This document shows positions 10,980 to 21,664 of a stretch of DNA of 64,000 nt, piece by piece; the stretch's first letter is position 1, and each line of letters starts with the position of its first letter. The DNA is taken from NCBI GenBank assembly GCA_009746045.1, contig RPFO01000127.1, positions 462,050 through 526,049 on the forward strand, read 5' to 3'. The translations under genes were made by a program, and so were the position numbers. The notes below the pieces were generated by a model. The model searched no databases. It saw nothing but the letters and a program-made list of their open reading frames with translations, and had not been told where the DNA came from. The DNA comes from Mesostigma viride (taxonomy: Eukaryota; Streptophyta; Mesostigmatophyceae; Mesostigmatales; Mesostigmataceae).

Positions 10980-11934
10980 TACTAACAATTCATTTTTGTC
11001 TGTGCCTTGGCACTTCCCACATTTATCCCGTGCGATTGGTTGCCGTGACACCTGGCGGTCACTTTTAATCTGTAGTAACGAACCCGTAAATCTTCACCCC
11101 GTGCCATTGCTTGTGTTATTTACACGTGGACAACAGCTGGACCTGGCGGGCACCCGCGAGTTCTTTGCGTCCTTCTTCAAGCTGTCCTACAAGAACTGGA
11201 CCGGCTTCCTCTCCGCGCGCCTCAGCCTGCCGGAGGTAAGCGGCAGTAACGTTGACAGCGCTACAACCCCAAACCTTTAACCAAACAGGAAGAGGCTGGG
11301 GACCTACTGCGGTGGGTTGTGCTCGCGAGGTCCATGGCCATGATTGCGCACTATTCGTCTTAGTATCTACTAGTATTCATCAATGGCTGTTGCCACAGTG
11401 GATAGTTGTACTTCCTTTTGCACGCTTGGCACGGGAGCTTGACGTTGTCAGGCCGCTGGCCGAAGTGGCGGGTGCGAGGATGTTCTTTCACAAGAGGGAC
11501 AAGGGAGGAAACGAACCAAAACATTGATACGTCTCACCCCTCAGCATGACGAGCTGCTTCTCCTGGCATGTGTTTGCCACAGTATCACCCTGGGATTCCC
11601 ACCTGTCCGGGTAATGGCCATTCATCTGTCTGCCCATCTGCTTTGTAACGGTACCTAACCACCCTGATGCTAACAGCGTCACCGCCCTTCTGTCATGTGC
11701 CGTGCTTCACTCCACCCCCCACCCCCGTGCGACTGTCTTTGCTCTACTTTTTTGCTGTGTTCATCGATCCGCCTGGGGTGTTGCGACACACATTGCCAGC
11801 TCATCGTGTTTGGGCTATCCCTCTTCCTGAACGCGAGCAACACCGCGCGCATCTCCCTGATCCAAAAGGGTCTCCCTGGCCTATTCGTGATGGGGGCCAA
11901 CGTGATCAAGCTGAAGAACAAGGCCAACCGGTAG
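5199..11934 (+). CDS. LCYB: Lycopene beta-cyclase, 7 exons, 600 aa
   Basis: Plastid flavoprotein that would cyclise the ends of lycopene to beta-ionone rings (gamma-/beta-carotene). Exons: 5199-6080, 7554-7704, 8570-8681, 9136-9230, 9816-10144, 11137-11235, 11800-11934; the sum is 1803 nt with no internal stop. The first ~110 residues are Ser/Arg-rich, as in a transit peptide. Then come the dinucleotide-binding motif GCGPAG (138-143), NNYGVW (170-175), DATGFSR (266-272) and FMDWRD (about 307-312). Later exons give ETSLVARP, IPMGG, GIGGTGG..HPSTGY, REFFTFGMD and LIVFGLSLF, all in family order through to the C-terminus. Exon 5 carries a Gly/Ala/Val low-complexity insert not usual for the family. 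Intron 4 has a GC donor. Intron 1 ends in a GCCCCT array, intron 2 holds Penelope-element debris, and intron 5 starts with a minisatellite made from the exon end. Confidence 0.93.
7339..7541. repeat. (GCCCCT)n hexanucleotide array before LCYB exon 2
   Basis: About 34 near-perfect hexamers, pyrimidine-rich on the LCYB sense strand, ending 12 bp before the exon 2 acceptor (exon starts 7554). The rest of intron 1 (6081-7338) holds no recognised element. Confidence 0.97.
7930..8445 (+). mobile_element. Old Penelope-element tail(s) in LCYB intron 2
   Basis: Segments 8085-8375 match, with many substitutions, the 3' UTR of the Penelope-like element at 39.9-47.4 kb, in plus orientation. They share AATGGTGGGAGAGCGATCGC and the end CTGCGCTGGTTGTCTC. 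Further copies of the terminal motif at about 7940-8000 and 8410-8435 suggest an old tandem insertion. LCYB splicing frame is not affected. Confidence 0.7.
8941..9120. repeat. C-rich low-complexity tract before LCYB exon 4
   Basis: CCCT and CCACC-type repeats with a short CA run, pyrimidine-rich on the sense strand and ending just upstream of the exon 4 acceptor (exon starts 9136). Confidence 0.8.
10127..10445 (+). repeat. 27-bp minisatellite copied from LCYB exon 5 end and its donor
   Basis: The unit GTGGGTGGAGGGGACGTGCTGCTGCAG-like (27 bp) repeats about nine times with some variant units. It consists of the last codons of exon 5 (DVLLQ) plus the start of intron 5, so each unit contains an exon end and a GTGGGT donor. 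The first three units keep the reading frame. Confidence 0.88.
10931..10978. repeat. (CA)n microsatellite in LCYB intron 5
   Basis: About 23 CA dinucleotides. The rest of intron 5 and all of intron 6 (11236-11799) show nothing recognisable. Confidence 0.95.
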
Positions 11935-13900
11935 CGTGGTTGGAGTGGCTAACCCTCGGGCATCCTCCTGTTTTCCCCACAACGGAGAGTTCATGACGTG
12001 CACCAGCAGCGCCCTCTCTGCTGGTCTCCTTTGCCACCTCGCCTTGCTCCGGTCGGGCATTCATTCATTCATTCACGCGCCTCCGTTGGGAGGAGAGTCA
12101 CGGTTGGGCATGCGTTATATTATGTCATGCACACCCATGGAAAACGCAAGTCGCGGAAGAACCTTGCATTGCAAGGTGATCTTATTTGCAAGTGCTGTAA
12201 AGTTACACCGGGTTGTGCTCCCCCACGTTATCTGGTTTGGGAACAGTGTGAATTAGTACGTTTGTGCAGAGTCTGTGTGTCGGATGATATTTGGTGCAAC
12301 GGCCATGTCCATTCCTGGTAACAAAAGCAAAGGCTGGCAAGGCCGGGAAGTACATGTCGCCAGCAGCTGGCATAACGTGAAGATCGGCCACAGAATGGCC
12401 ATCATATCTTCTGTCGACAATAGCTTCTCTGCAAAGCTGCTGCTAGAGCTTCCTCATGCTAAAATCCAGGCTGCCACCTGCTGCCCAGCCAAGCACCTTG
12501 ACTGGGCACAAGCCTCTCTGGATGGATTGTATTGGCAACCTGCATCTTGAAGTTATAACCTGTAAAGCTATAATACCTATCATTTTTTTGGTTTGTTGGC
12601 AGCGTTTCGATTAGTGGCGGATTTACGCCAAATGTGGCGGTGACGCGCTAATTTGGGGGAAATGTGGCGGGACGGCACTGTTTTTCAGCCCGTCCATGAT
12701 GCCACAATGGGCGGTGCTGGTGCGACACTGTTGTTGTTGATAAGCCACGGCTTGGCCGTGCTGAGAGCGCGCGGTAGTTGGTAGTACGCCACGGTTGGCA
12801 GCGTCAGAGGCGCCAGCCCACATGCTTCCCGCCAAAACAGATAGGGTGGCGGGGTGGGTCATGGGTGCACTAGTGCAGTGTGCTGCAGTCAGGTGGCTAT
12901 CTGTGGCTATGCAGGCTCTCAACAGCCTGGTGCAGTGGCAACGTGTGCTTTAATAATTCTGCTAGCTGCTGCCGTCCCTAGTTGTGAGTATCCAGTAACG
13001 TGCGTGGTAACTTTCACGTTAAAAGTTTCGTCGGCGGAGCCCATTTTCGGAACAACCAAGGTTCGAAGAAAGGGCGAAGCCGGCAATTATTGGAGAGGTG
13101 CGTGAAGTGCGGGCGCACCTGAACGATTTCCAAATTTGCTTCTACTAACAGGACGGTGGATTAATTAATTAATTAATTAACTAATAAGCACGTGACTGCG
13201 TCACGTGGGTGCCAATACAGAGTAAAGGAACCTTCAACCCTATATACACAGCGAGAAGGAGGGAGGGTGCCCTAGCTTCTCTCACTGCCGCAGGTGGGCA
13301 GGCCACAGAGCGTTCTCCACGGCATGGTGCATCATGCCGGGGCGCGACACTGTGGGTGCAATACAACCAGTGCAATACCATAGGTAGGCTGACCATACCA
13401 TAGGTAGGACGATGGATCTTGGCGCAAAACTCCTGACTCTGCGGCCAAGATGGTACGACTGACAAAAACAGGACTCCTTGACTCTGTGCCGTGTCATCGC
13501 ACGCGCGTCGCGCCAGGACGCGTCGACAGGACTTGGGCAGTCACAAGCTCACCGCACGCTTCGCCACATGGCGAAGTCCTCATGTGAGGACTTCTGCTTG
13601 CGAAGATGCGCAAATTATCATTTACAAGTGTATCCCGTAGGGCTTCGCCTCTAATAAAAAAGTCGCTTTTTCCGTAAGACGTCCTATCTAAATTCGACCC
13701 CTACTGGACTAGGCTATTCCCGCCCTTTGATCTGCCATAGATGACTTCCAAGTTCCACAATCAAGACCTCGGTCGCATTCCCAGTTTCCCACGTCGCCGC
13801 CTCGCCGCTCTTTGGATCCACTATTAATAACCCTGTCGGACAACCGGCGCGGGAAACTCCACTCAACTCAACCTAAACGTCGCCGGTCGCCCTCTACAAA
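11935..13900. other. LCYB downstream region, no gene recognised
   Basis: This should contain the LCYB 3' UTR. It includes a short ATTC tetramer run at 12058-12075, a block at 12600-12670 with several GTGGCG motifs that recurs in inverse orientation at 36.2-36.36 kb, and a (TTAA)n run at 13161-13181. No protein with family features was found. Confidence 0.5.
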
Positions 13901-13924
13901 CTTTCCCGTCAGTCCCCCCATGCG

Positions 13925-14100
13925 GATCCCTTTGAGTAGAATCCTTTGAAAAAGAATCCCTTTGAGTAGAATCCCGTGAAAAAGAATCCCGTGGAGTAGA
14001 ATCCCGTCAAGTTTATCCCGTCAACAGTATTCCGTCTAGCAGTCGCCAATCACTGAATCCTGTCGATCCCGTCAATTGATCCCGTCAATCCCGTCCAGCG
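13925..14100. repeat. Degenerate ATCCCGT tandem repeats
   Basis: About 30-bp units of the type AGTAGAATCCCGTGAAAAAG pass into shorter ATCCCGTCAA units. The function is unknown. Confidence 0.75.
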
Positions 14101-14159
14101 GCGGAGTTCAGTAAATCTCTAGATAGCTGTCCACGATCCTCGTGATACAGTCACTCACG

Positions 14160-14370
14160 CCGAGTTGGCTCAAGTTGTGTTCACGCCTTAAGTTGGGTCG
14201 AATAGGATTTCGGCATTCCGAGTTCAAAGTAGTTCAGAATAGTATGTTTTAGTATCTTTAGTTCAAATTAGTAGAATTTAGTAGAATCATTCACGCCTTA
14301 AGTTGGGTTCACGCCTGAAGTTGGCCCCTCAAAAACCTCGAACCCAACTTTAGGCGTGAATGACTGTAGT
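14160..14370. repeat. Dispersed repeat with CACGCCTTAAGTTGGG palindromic ends
   Basis: Contains TTCACGCCTTAAGTTGGG twice and its inverse (CCCAACTTTAGGCGTGAA) near 14350. The same sequence occurs at 28.85-29.35 and 35.31-35.38 kb, where it is split by other elements. It is probably a short inverted-repeat element and serves as the uninterrupted reference for the TTAA insertions there. Confidence 0.6.
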
Positions 14371-14471
14371 AATGTCATGTAAAATTCCCGTCAAGTAGCT
14401 CCGACCAAGTAGTCCCAGCTTCCCGTCACAATGCCTTTTTCATATCCCAACTCCGAGAACTAAGTAGGTGC

Positions 14472-14558
14472 AAATGGCGAATTTTGTACCATGACCGTTG
14501 AGAAGCTCGGCGAATTTTTCGACGAAATTTTGTACCATGACCGTTGAGAAGCTCGGAT
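14472..14558. repeat. Direct repeat ATTTTGTACCATGACCGTTG
   Basis: Two copies of about 34 bp (ending GAGAAGCTCGG) separated by about 13 bp. Around it, 14371-14900 shows no gene. Confidence 0.85.
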
Positions 14559-14900
14559 TATAGCTAGGATAGGATGGGTGGATGGGTTTTCCAAGCGTCC
14601 CGAGCATCATCACGGTTAATCATCAGGTCCGCATTGAGCATCCCGTTGAGCATGCTCGCGTGAGGATGATTCGCGAGCAAGGTTAATTCCGGGCAACGAC
14701 CGCTGATCCGCATTGAGTCGGCAGCATGGATGGCAGGCCAACCTGGCCATTACAGTAGAGGACAGCTCGGATGAGGATTACATCCCCATCTAGTGCTTAA
14801 CGGTTGGGGGATGATGCAGACGATATTTGTCTAAACTTTTGTGTAATTATTTTTCTAATGAGATTAGCATAGTACTCCGTGGCATGCCTTTGCGCATGAC

Positions 14901-14930
14901 ACGCAAGTACTTACTTACTTACTTACTGGC
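14901..14930. repeat. (ACTT)n run
   Basis: About five ACTT tetramers directly before the first protein-like LINE sequence. It may mark a LINE end or a target site. Confidence 0.6.
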
Positions 14931-14950
14931 CCCATCGATCCGGGTGGTCA

Positions 14951-15690
14951 TGCACCTTCACGAGTGTGGCCAGCAAGGTGAAAGTCCTGCAGGCCACAGT
15001 CTCCTGGGCGGGAAAGGCGCGCCCAGCATCGACGATCTACTCTCCCCAGCCCAGCTTGTCATCAAGAACGGCTTGCTGGGCAGCGAGGCAGCGGTCCAGG
15101 CCAGGCACGACAGCATTCGCACCTACGTCCGCCTTGTATACGACATCCCCGTTCTTTTCATCGACGGGAACTCGGGAAGCGCACGGACGTGCAAGCTCCT
15201 ACTAACAAGCGGCACAAGCCACGCCCCAAGCCAGCCCCAGCTGCATCGTCGTCGTCAACGCACGTCCCCGGTGTGGAGGGCGCCCGGTAAGTGGGCACAC
15301 CCTCGCGGCCTCGCGGTACAATAGTAGGCTTTGGGCACAGCCTTTATTAATAAACAAGCCCCTTTCCATCCCCATGTCGCACCGTGCGAGCATGATCAGG
15401 ATGTAAGGTCGCCAGGCACGCCACGGTCAACCCTCCCGCCAATTTACCAGCCTCACTCGCCTCCTGGCCCGGCGCCTTGAGCGGGACGAGGCTCAGTGGA
15501 CACGCCAGCGACCCTGGCAGCCAGGACGGAGACGACGCATATCCGCCCTGAAAGAAAGACTCCATGCGTTGAAAAGCATTAACCCCAATCGCCACCCTCC
15601 TCCCCCCCGGCCACCCCCTCCACCCCACCCCCACCTCCAGCACTACCGGCCTTCTCCACCCCCACCTCCACCCCCACCCCCCCGCTAATA
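14951..15690 (+). pseudogene. LINE B upstream protein region (ORF1-like)
   Basis: Open protein-like stretches in shifting frames: an acidic/hydrophobic segment (about 14960-15170), a Lys/Arg-rich KRHKPRPKP segment (about 15200-15260), and a basic then poly-Pro stretch (about 15440-15690). The endonuclease follows in the same strand once LINE A is removed. I do not recognise a domain; the position suits a nucleic-acid-binding N-terminal region. Confidence 0.45.
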
Positions 15691-15704
15691 GCCGGCCTGG
15701 CAAT

Positions 15705-16785
15705 TAATTAATTAATTAATTAGACTCGTGCTCCCGTTGGGGAGTCACGGAGCATTAACCCCGATGGATGGATGGGATGGGTGCACACATTCCTACCGGT
15801 CTAATCTATCTACATTGGCTACATACTACATCTATCTAACAACATGCTAACTACAACATCTATCTAGGCAGCCGCACGCTGCCCTAGGGGGAGCTATCTA
15901 GCGTGCCTCCCGCGGGATTGCACACGCGGGCGCTTCCCCACTGGGGGGGGGGTCGTTGTCCTCTATGACCTGGGCCCACTTGGCCTTGTCCATCATCTTC
16001 TTCCTAATCACGGAGAGGCCTAGGCCCCCCATGTCCTCTACTAGCTGTTCTTTGAAGGTGCGGGCCTCAAGTGCGGCGTCTAACATCACTGGGCCCAGCC
16101 CACGTCAGGAGGTGCCGGCCAGGCTGGGCTGGTCGCAGTCCTGCGGGGGGGCCACGTGAGGTGTCTACCTGGTTGGTGCGAGCTAGGTGCCCTACTAGCT
16201 GTAGGCGGCGTTGCTTAATTGTGCTGGTGATATAGGGCATGCCCTGGTACAGGTCCTCATTGCGGACATGGGCAGCATATCCTACTCTGAAAATGGAACG
16301 CAGCATGCTGGTGACCGCGCTGTCCAGCTTGCGGGCCAGGTCGGCGGTGAGGGTCCACGTCTCGGCGCCATACGTGAGAACAGGAAGGACGAGGACCTTG
16401 AACAGGTCCTGTTTCTCGATCTTGCCCAGGGGCTTGCGCCACAGGGCCCGGTACTGGCGTAAAGCGTGCCAGGCGAGGGAGATGCGGTGGTCCACATCCG
16501 CCTCGCAGCTAGGGAGCAGGCTGCCCAGCAGCTTAACGCGGTCCCGATACAGGACTCGAGAGCCGTCTAGGAGATAGAGGGGCGGCGCTGAGGTGGTGAG
16601 CCCAACCGCCAGGGCCTCTGTCTTCTTGCTGACCTCAAGCCCCACTGCCCGGGCCTCGAGAGCCAGGCAGTCAAGCCATGTCTGCACGTGCTCAGTGTCC
16701 TCAAAGAGGGTGGTGTCGTCTGCGTAAATGATGTCTGCTAGCCGAATCTCCGTGTCCGCACCGCCATGCCAGAATTTGTTAGCAA
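15705..16785 (-). mobile_element. LINE A, 5'-truncated copy inside LINE B
   Basis: Encodes the C-terminal part of a LINE reverse transcriptase: IYADDTTLFE, then LTYGAETWTLT, LRSIFRVG and RRLQLVGHLAR, with one frameshift near 16085. The open part is 16067-16794 and the C-terminus runs to 15898. The 3' UTR has a short GATGG run, a hairpin at 15731-15744 and an (ATTA)n tail. The 9-bp repeat CCTGGCAAT at 15696-15704 and 16786-16794 is its target duplication. It is the same family as LINE B. Confidence 0.82.
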
Positions 16786-16796
16786 CCTGGCAATGG

Positions 16797-17600
16797 CCCA
16801 TTCTTGGTATTGCTAGCTTTAATGTGCGCACCCTCCCTGCAGATCCTTCTACGAGCAGCGGCACCCCAGCGGCAACGGCGTCGACGAGCTGATCGCCTTG
16901 TGTGCCGACAACATGGTGGAGCTAGGCGCCGCGCCGGGTCAAGGCGGTGTGGGCCTCCTGTGCTCACCGGCAGCATCAGCTCACCTCCAGTCCATCCTGC
17001 TGAGATCCCCGCGTGTGGCTAGTCCGGCCAAGTGCTTTTTCGGCCACTGAGGGCCATTCTCACCACACGCTCACCGTTATCAAGGGCTATGCGCCACATG
17101 CGGGTCGAGCTCAGGCGGAATGTGATCGAGCCCTTCTTCAGCGCCCACAAGGAGGAGGAGGCCAGCATCCCAGCTCGGCATGCGCACTTCCTGGTTATGC
17201 TGCTCGACGCCAACGCCACGTTGCCAGTTGGCACTGGAGGAGCTCAGTACTCCCCCTCCACCACGACGGCCAACGGTAACACGGCTCTCTTTGCGGATCT
17301 GTTGGCAGAATCTGCGCTGGTTGCATGCAATGCTTCTTTCGCACGCCCCGCCCAGCAGCTTGCCACCTTTTTTGGGCCGGCCGTCGGATCGGGTGGTGTG
17401 CCTTGACTATATCTGCGTACGCCGGGCTCAGCGCCCCTCAGTTGCATGTGGATGCTCGCGTGCTGCAAGATTCTGTCAGCACTGTGGAATCTGATCACGT
17501 ACCGTCTCAAGCTCGCGCGCATCAGATTGCGGTTTCCTGGCGTGAAACCGTCGCGACCTAACTGGCGCCCCAGCCAGATCTCAAGGTGCTCAGGATTGTA
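16797..17600 (+). pseudogene. LINE B endonuclease domain (decayed)
   Basis: Begins with GIASFNVRTLP, the usual start of a LINE apurinic-type endonuclease. It continues with LLDANATLPVG (the equivalent of GDFN), a CLDYICVRR segment (about 17400) and SDHVP (about 17490), in shifting frames. The motif order fits the endonuclease/exonuclease/phosphatase fold. Not functional. Confidence 0.65.
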
Positions 17601-17719
17601 CTGGCGGATGCCAACAAGATGTCAGCAGAGGAGCAGGCCGCTATGACGCACCGGGACGATTTCCTGGCAGTCTTCGACGCCGGCCAGGGGCAGTCGCCAG
17701 CAGTTACACGCCATTCCCC

Positions 17720-19840
17720 CAGGTGACTTTTCAGTCAGTGATCCTCCGTGGTATCGCTGCCAAATACCGTCTGGCTGCCCGCACCCTCCCCTCCTTGCCT
17801 CCGCGCCGACAGCTTGCTGCACACCGCCAAGCACCGTCAGTGGTCGCCGCCGTAGGCACCTCGGGATGCTCCTCCGCCGCAACAGGGACCCGACCGCTAA
17901 GCCTAGGCTGCAAGCGGCCGCTCTGTGGGTCGCCTACGAGCAAGCTGAGAAGGCCGACGCTCAGCAGATGGTCAAGGACCTGCGCAACTGCCAGCAGAGG
18001 CACGACGGCAAGGGCCGGGCCTTCTGGTACAAGCGCCTCAGACACCCGGACGGCCTCGGCCGGCCCCATGCACCGCCATGATGTTCCCGGCGCACCGCGG
18101 CCAAGCGGCTTCGTAACTGGGCCGCGGCCACTGCAGAGGTCCTGGGGACAGCTAGCTCCGCCGCCCCCGCCCCGGCTGCTACCCGCCGCCGCCGCCCGCC
18201 AGGCCGCCCTGGCAGGCGGCCCAGCCGGGCCCCCGGCCCCGCCCATGTCCGCGGCGGACTACCTGGTCCCCCCGCTGACCGGCCCGCTCGGCGACCCGTC
18301 AGACATGCCTCCCGGCTTTCTGATCTCCCGCGAGGTCACGGAGGCGGTCCTGCGCCTGCGTTACGACGCCCGGCGCCACAGGCTCCGACGAGATTCCGGC
18401 TGCGGTCGTGAAACTTGCAGCCGAGTTTGAGGACACTGGTGTTATGCTGCTCTTCCGGGATAATTATCTGCAACCGCATTCTGCTGTCATCGATCGCAAC
18501 CGCCCCCAGCGGCCTGGCAACACAGTTATCGCACGATGCTGTACAAGAACACGGGGGTCGCCCGCCGACCCCGGTAACTACAGAGGGGTGTCAGTGTGCA
18601 TTCAAAGTGCCCCCCTCAAGCAATTCTCATGCGGCTCAATGATCCTGAACCGCCTGCGCACGGCCCTGGACGGCCACCTCAGCAAGACTCAGCACGGCTT
18701 CGGTCCCGGTCGCAACACAGTAGTAACAGGCGCTCTTCGCTACTCGCCGCCTTGTCAGTGGAGGAACTGCAACGCCTTCAGCCTGGTGAGTCCCCTCTGC
18801 ACCTTGTGCTGGTGGACTTCATCAAAGCCTTCGATTCGGTTTTCTGGCCTGCGCTGTGGGACATCCTCGCTCTGTTCCGGACCCCCGCCCCCTTATTGCT
18901 GTCATCCGCAACCTGTATGAAGGGTCCACCACTTCGGTGCGCACTTCCTACGGGACCACGCCACCATGCCCTTTACAGAAGGGTGTGTGGCAGGGCTGCG
19001 TGCTGTCGCCCTACCGGTTCATTAATTAATTATTGTGGTTGAATACGTAATGATTCATCAGGCGCGCAAGCGCTTTGCCCGCATCGTGGGTAGGGAACCA
19101 GGGGTGCACGTCGACAACCGTTTCTGCATGGCATGGCGGGGCGGATCGAAACGGAGATTCGGCTGGCGGACATCATCTATGCAGACGACACCACCCTCTT
19201 CGAGAGCACTGAGCACGTGCAGACGTGGCTTGACTGCCTGGCAATAGAGGCCCGTGCTATGGGGCTTTCAAGGTCAGCAAGAAGACAAAGGCTTTGGCGA
19301 TTGGGCTCATGCACTCAGCCACCGCCAGCCCTCTTTCTTTCTCCTCAATGACGGCTCTCGAGTCCTGTATCGGGACCGCGTTAAGTTGCTGGGCTCCCTC
19401 GCCTGGCACGCTTTACGCCAATCCTCTGGCTGGGCCCTGTGGCTCAATTAAGCCCTTCGGTCCACGGGCAAGATAGAGAAACAGGACCTGCCTTAAGGTC
19501 CTGGTCCTCCCTGTTCTTACGTATACGGGGCCGAGACGTGGACCCTCACAGCTGACCTAGCCAGAAAGCTGGACGGCGCGGTCACCAACATGCTGCGATC
19601 CATCTTCCGTGTAGGATACGCTGCTCATGTTCGCAATGAGGACCTGTACCTCGGCATGCCATATATCACAAGCACCATTAAGCAGCGGCGCCTGCAGCTA
19701 GTAGTATAGGGCACTTAGCTCGCACCAACCAGGTAGATGCCTCTGATGTGGCCGGCCCCCGGCCCGCGGGACTGCGCCCAGCTCAGCTAGCCTGGCCGGC
19801 ACCTCCTTACGTGGGCCGGGCCCCGCGATGAGCACTCGAC
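17720..19840 (+). pseudogene. LINE B reverse transcriptase (decayed)
   Basis: RT blocks in order across several frames: NYRGVSV (about 18580), LDGHLSKTQHGFGPGRNT (about 18665-18715), VDFIKAFDSVFW (about 18810-18845), and IYADDTTLFE (about 19175-19205). The C-terminal TYGAETWTLT and LRSIFRVGYAAHVRNEDLY region runs to about 19690. An odd (TTAA)n stretch at 19021 interrupts the RT. Confidence 0.75.
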
Positions 19841-19904
19841 GCCGAATTAAGGCCCGCACCTTCAAAGAACATGCAGCTAGGAGTAGAGGATATGGGAGGC
19901 CTAG

Positions 19905-21660
19905 TGTCCAAAAGCCTGCAAAAAGTCCTAAATTTAGGACGCTGGGGAATGCGTATTTAATCATGTAAACAGTAATATTTGACCCCGGCATTTGTGCCAC
20001 TGAGAAATAATATAGTTTTTAAATTTCTATCAAAGACCTAGGTTCAAATAACGACGTTTAGTACCAAAACTGGCCCTGCCCCATGGCAGACCTCGAACGA
20101 AAAAAATGGCCCAAAATTGAAACTAGGACTTTTTAGGACCACCATGTATATCACCCATCACCACGCCACCCACACCCATTAGCTTCTTACCAATCCTCAG
20201 GGCCCCACGGGACCCTACGCGGCCTTGGGGAGGTGGGGCAGCGTATAACAAGGCCGTACCGTGCTGTGGCTGCACGTATATATACGCGTGCCTAACGGTG
20301 TCACAGATGGGGCAGATCATGCAATATGAGGTTGTATGGTTGCTGAGGTTGCCTGGCTTGAACATGACCCACCCCTTACGGCAAACTCCCTCTAAGCATA
20401 TACCATAGCTTGTTTAATGTCACGGGCATGCTGGCCACCACCCAGGAAGGAGAGGACACCACATTTGTATGGCAACTTACACAGGTAGCAGCCAGATGAA
20501 GTTGTTAAAGGGCACTATCCAACATGCCACACTTTGCATGCATTCTAGGGGGGGGGGAGAGCTGTAAAAGCATCACATATAAGCAGCACAAGAACAGCTA
20601 GAACAACTGCAAGCAATGGGACCATGGCTGATAATGAACGCAACCGTAACATAGCTGGGAAGCATGCGTAACTTAGCAGCAGCGAACAAGGAAGATTGCG
20701 ACGATAGAAGGTACATGCCGTAAACCAACTACGTAAGCCATGTACATGCACAGAAACTGTCCTGTCTTTCAGGCATAGCCGGCTGGCATTTACTGCTACG
20801 ACTACGCTACCCCTTACACCTAACCACAGAGAGAACCCGGCGCACACCTGCTTGTTACGTCGCCACGTCCAGGTACGTGGATGCATTAAGAATCGCGGAT
20901 ATCCGCAGCCAGCCAGCTTACCGGCACAAGAACGCAGCCAAACTTACAAAACGGTTCGAAAGTAACGTAAGACACGCCGGAGCATTGTTCCAGGCCCAAG
21001 AGATATCGAAAGACAAGTCCTGTCACGTGCGCTCGCTACCCAGCCTTGACGTTCTGTAAAATGGTCGACAGTAAACTTCGGGCAAGAACACCCAGGCCCG
21101 GGCGCTCCCTTGTCAGATATACCGTTTCCAAACTCTATACTACGATTAAAATCAAGCGCAAAAACTGCCTGGCCTGGTGCGGGCAACGTTTCCTCACGCA
21201 CTGACATGTTTGTGCTCAAAATCGACCGTCCGGGCGCAGGCGATCTGTGACCTACTCATGTTGAGCAGCCGTGCTACACATGCAAACGCAAATAATTTCG
21301 TAACCAAATTCAGACCCTTTAAGCATAAGTACCAAGCTTTCGTTCTTGCTACTGGGCGCCCGAAACGATAAGCTCACGTGAAAATGCCGCCCATATTTGT
21401 CAGGTCGCCATATCCGCCGCACATCATTCCCGCACCCACTTTTTTGGCCCAAAATCTCTGTATTTTTGGTCGAGGTACGTACATTCCCGCGCATCTACCC
21501 GGTACCCGGTACGGAATCCGGGTACGATGTACCGGTATCACGGGTAGAGTACATCTTGGAGGTCACGGTCCACTGGGGGTATGGACCATATAGTGACCCC
21601 CCCTGCCCGGTACCTCGGTTATAGTGACCTTAGGACTTTTTAGGACCAAGTCCTAAATTT
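19905..21660. mobile_element. ~1.75-kb unclassified insertion in LINE B 3' region
   Basis: The LINE sequence stops after GGCCTAG near 19904 and resumes near 21665. The palindrome AAGTCCTAAATTTAGGAC lies near both ends (about 19926 and 21648), and AGGACTTTTTAGGACCA occurs at 20125 and 21630. The edges read TGTCC..AACA, but I find no clear target duplication. Internal reading frames are short; a minus-strand one (20545-20886) ends in a hydrophobic stretch but has no recognised family. Confidence 0.6.
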
Positions 21661-21664
21661 AGGA

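Noticed and set aside
12203-14820. CRISPR-like or functional array in the ATCCCGT repeats
   Set aside because: Units are degenerate, without regular unique spacers, in a eukaryotic context.
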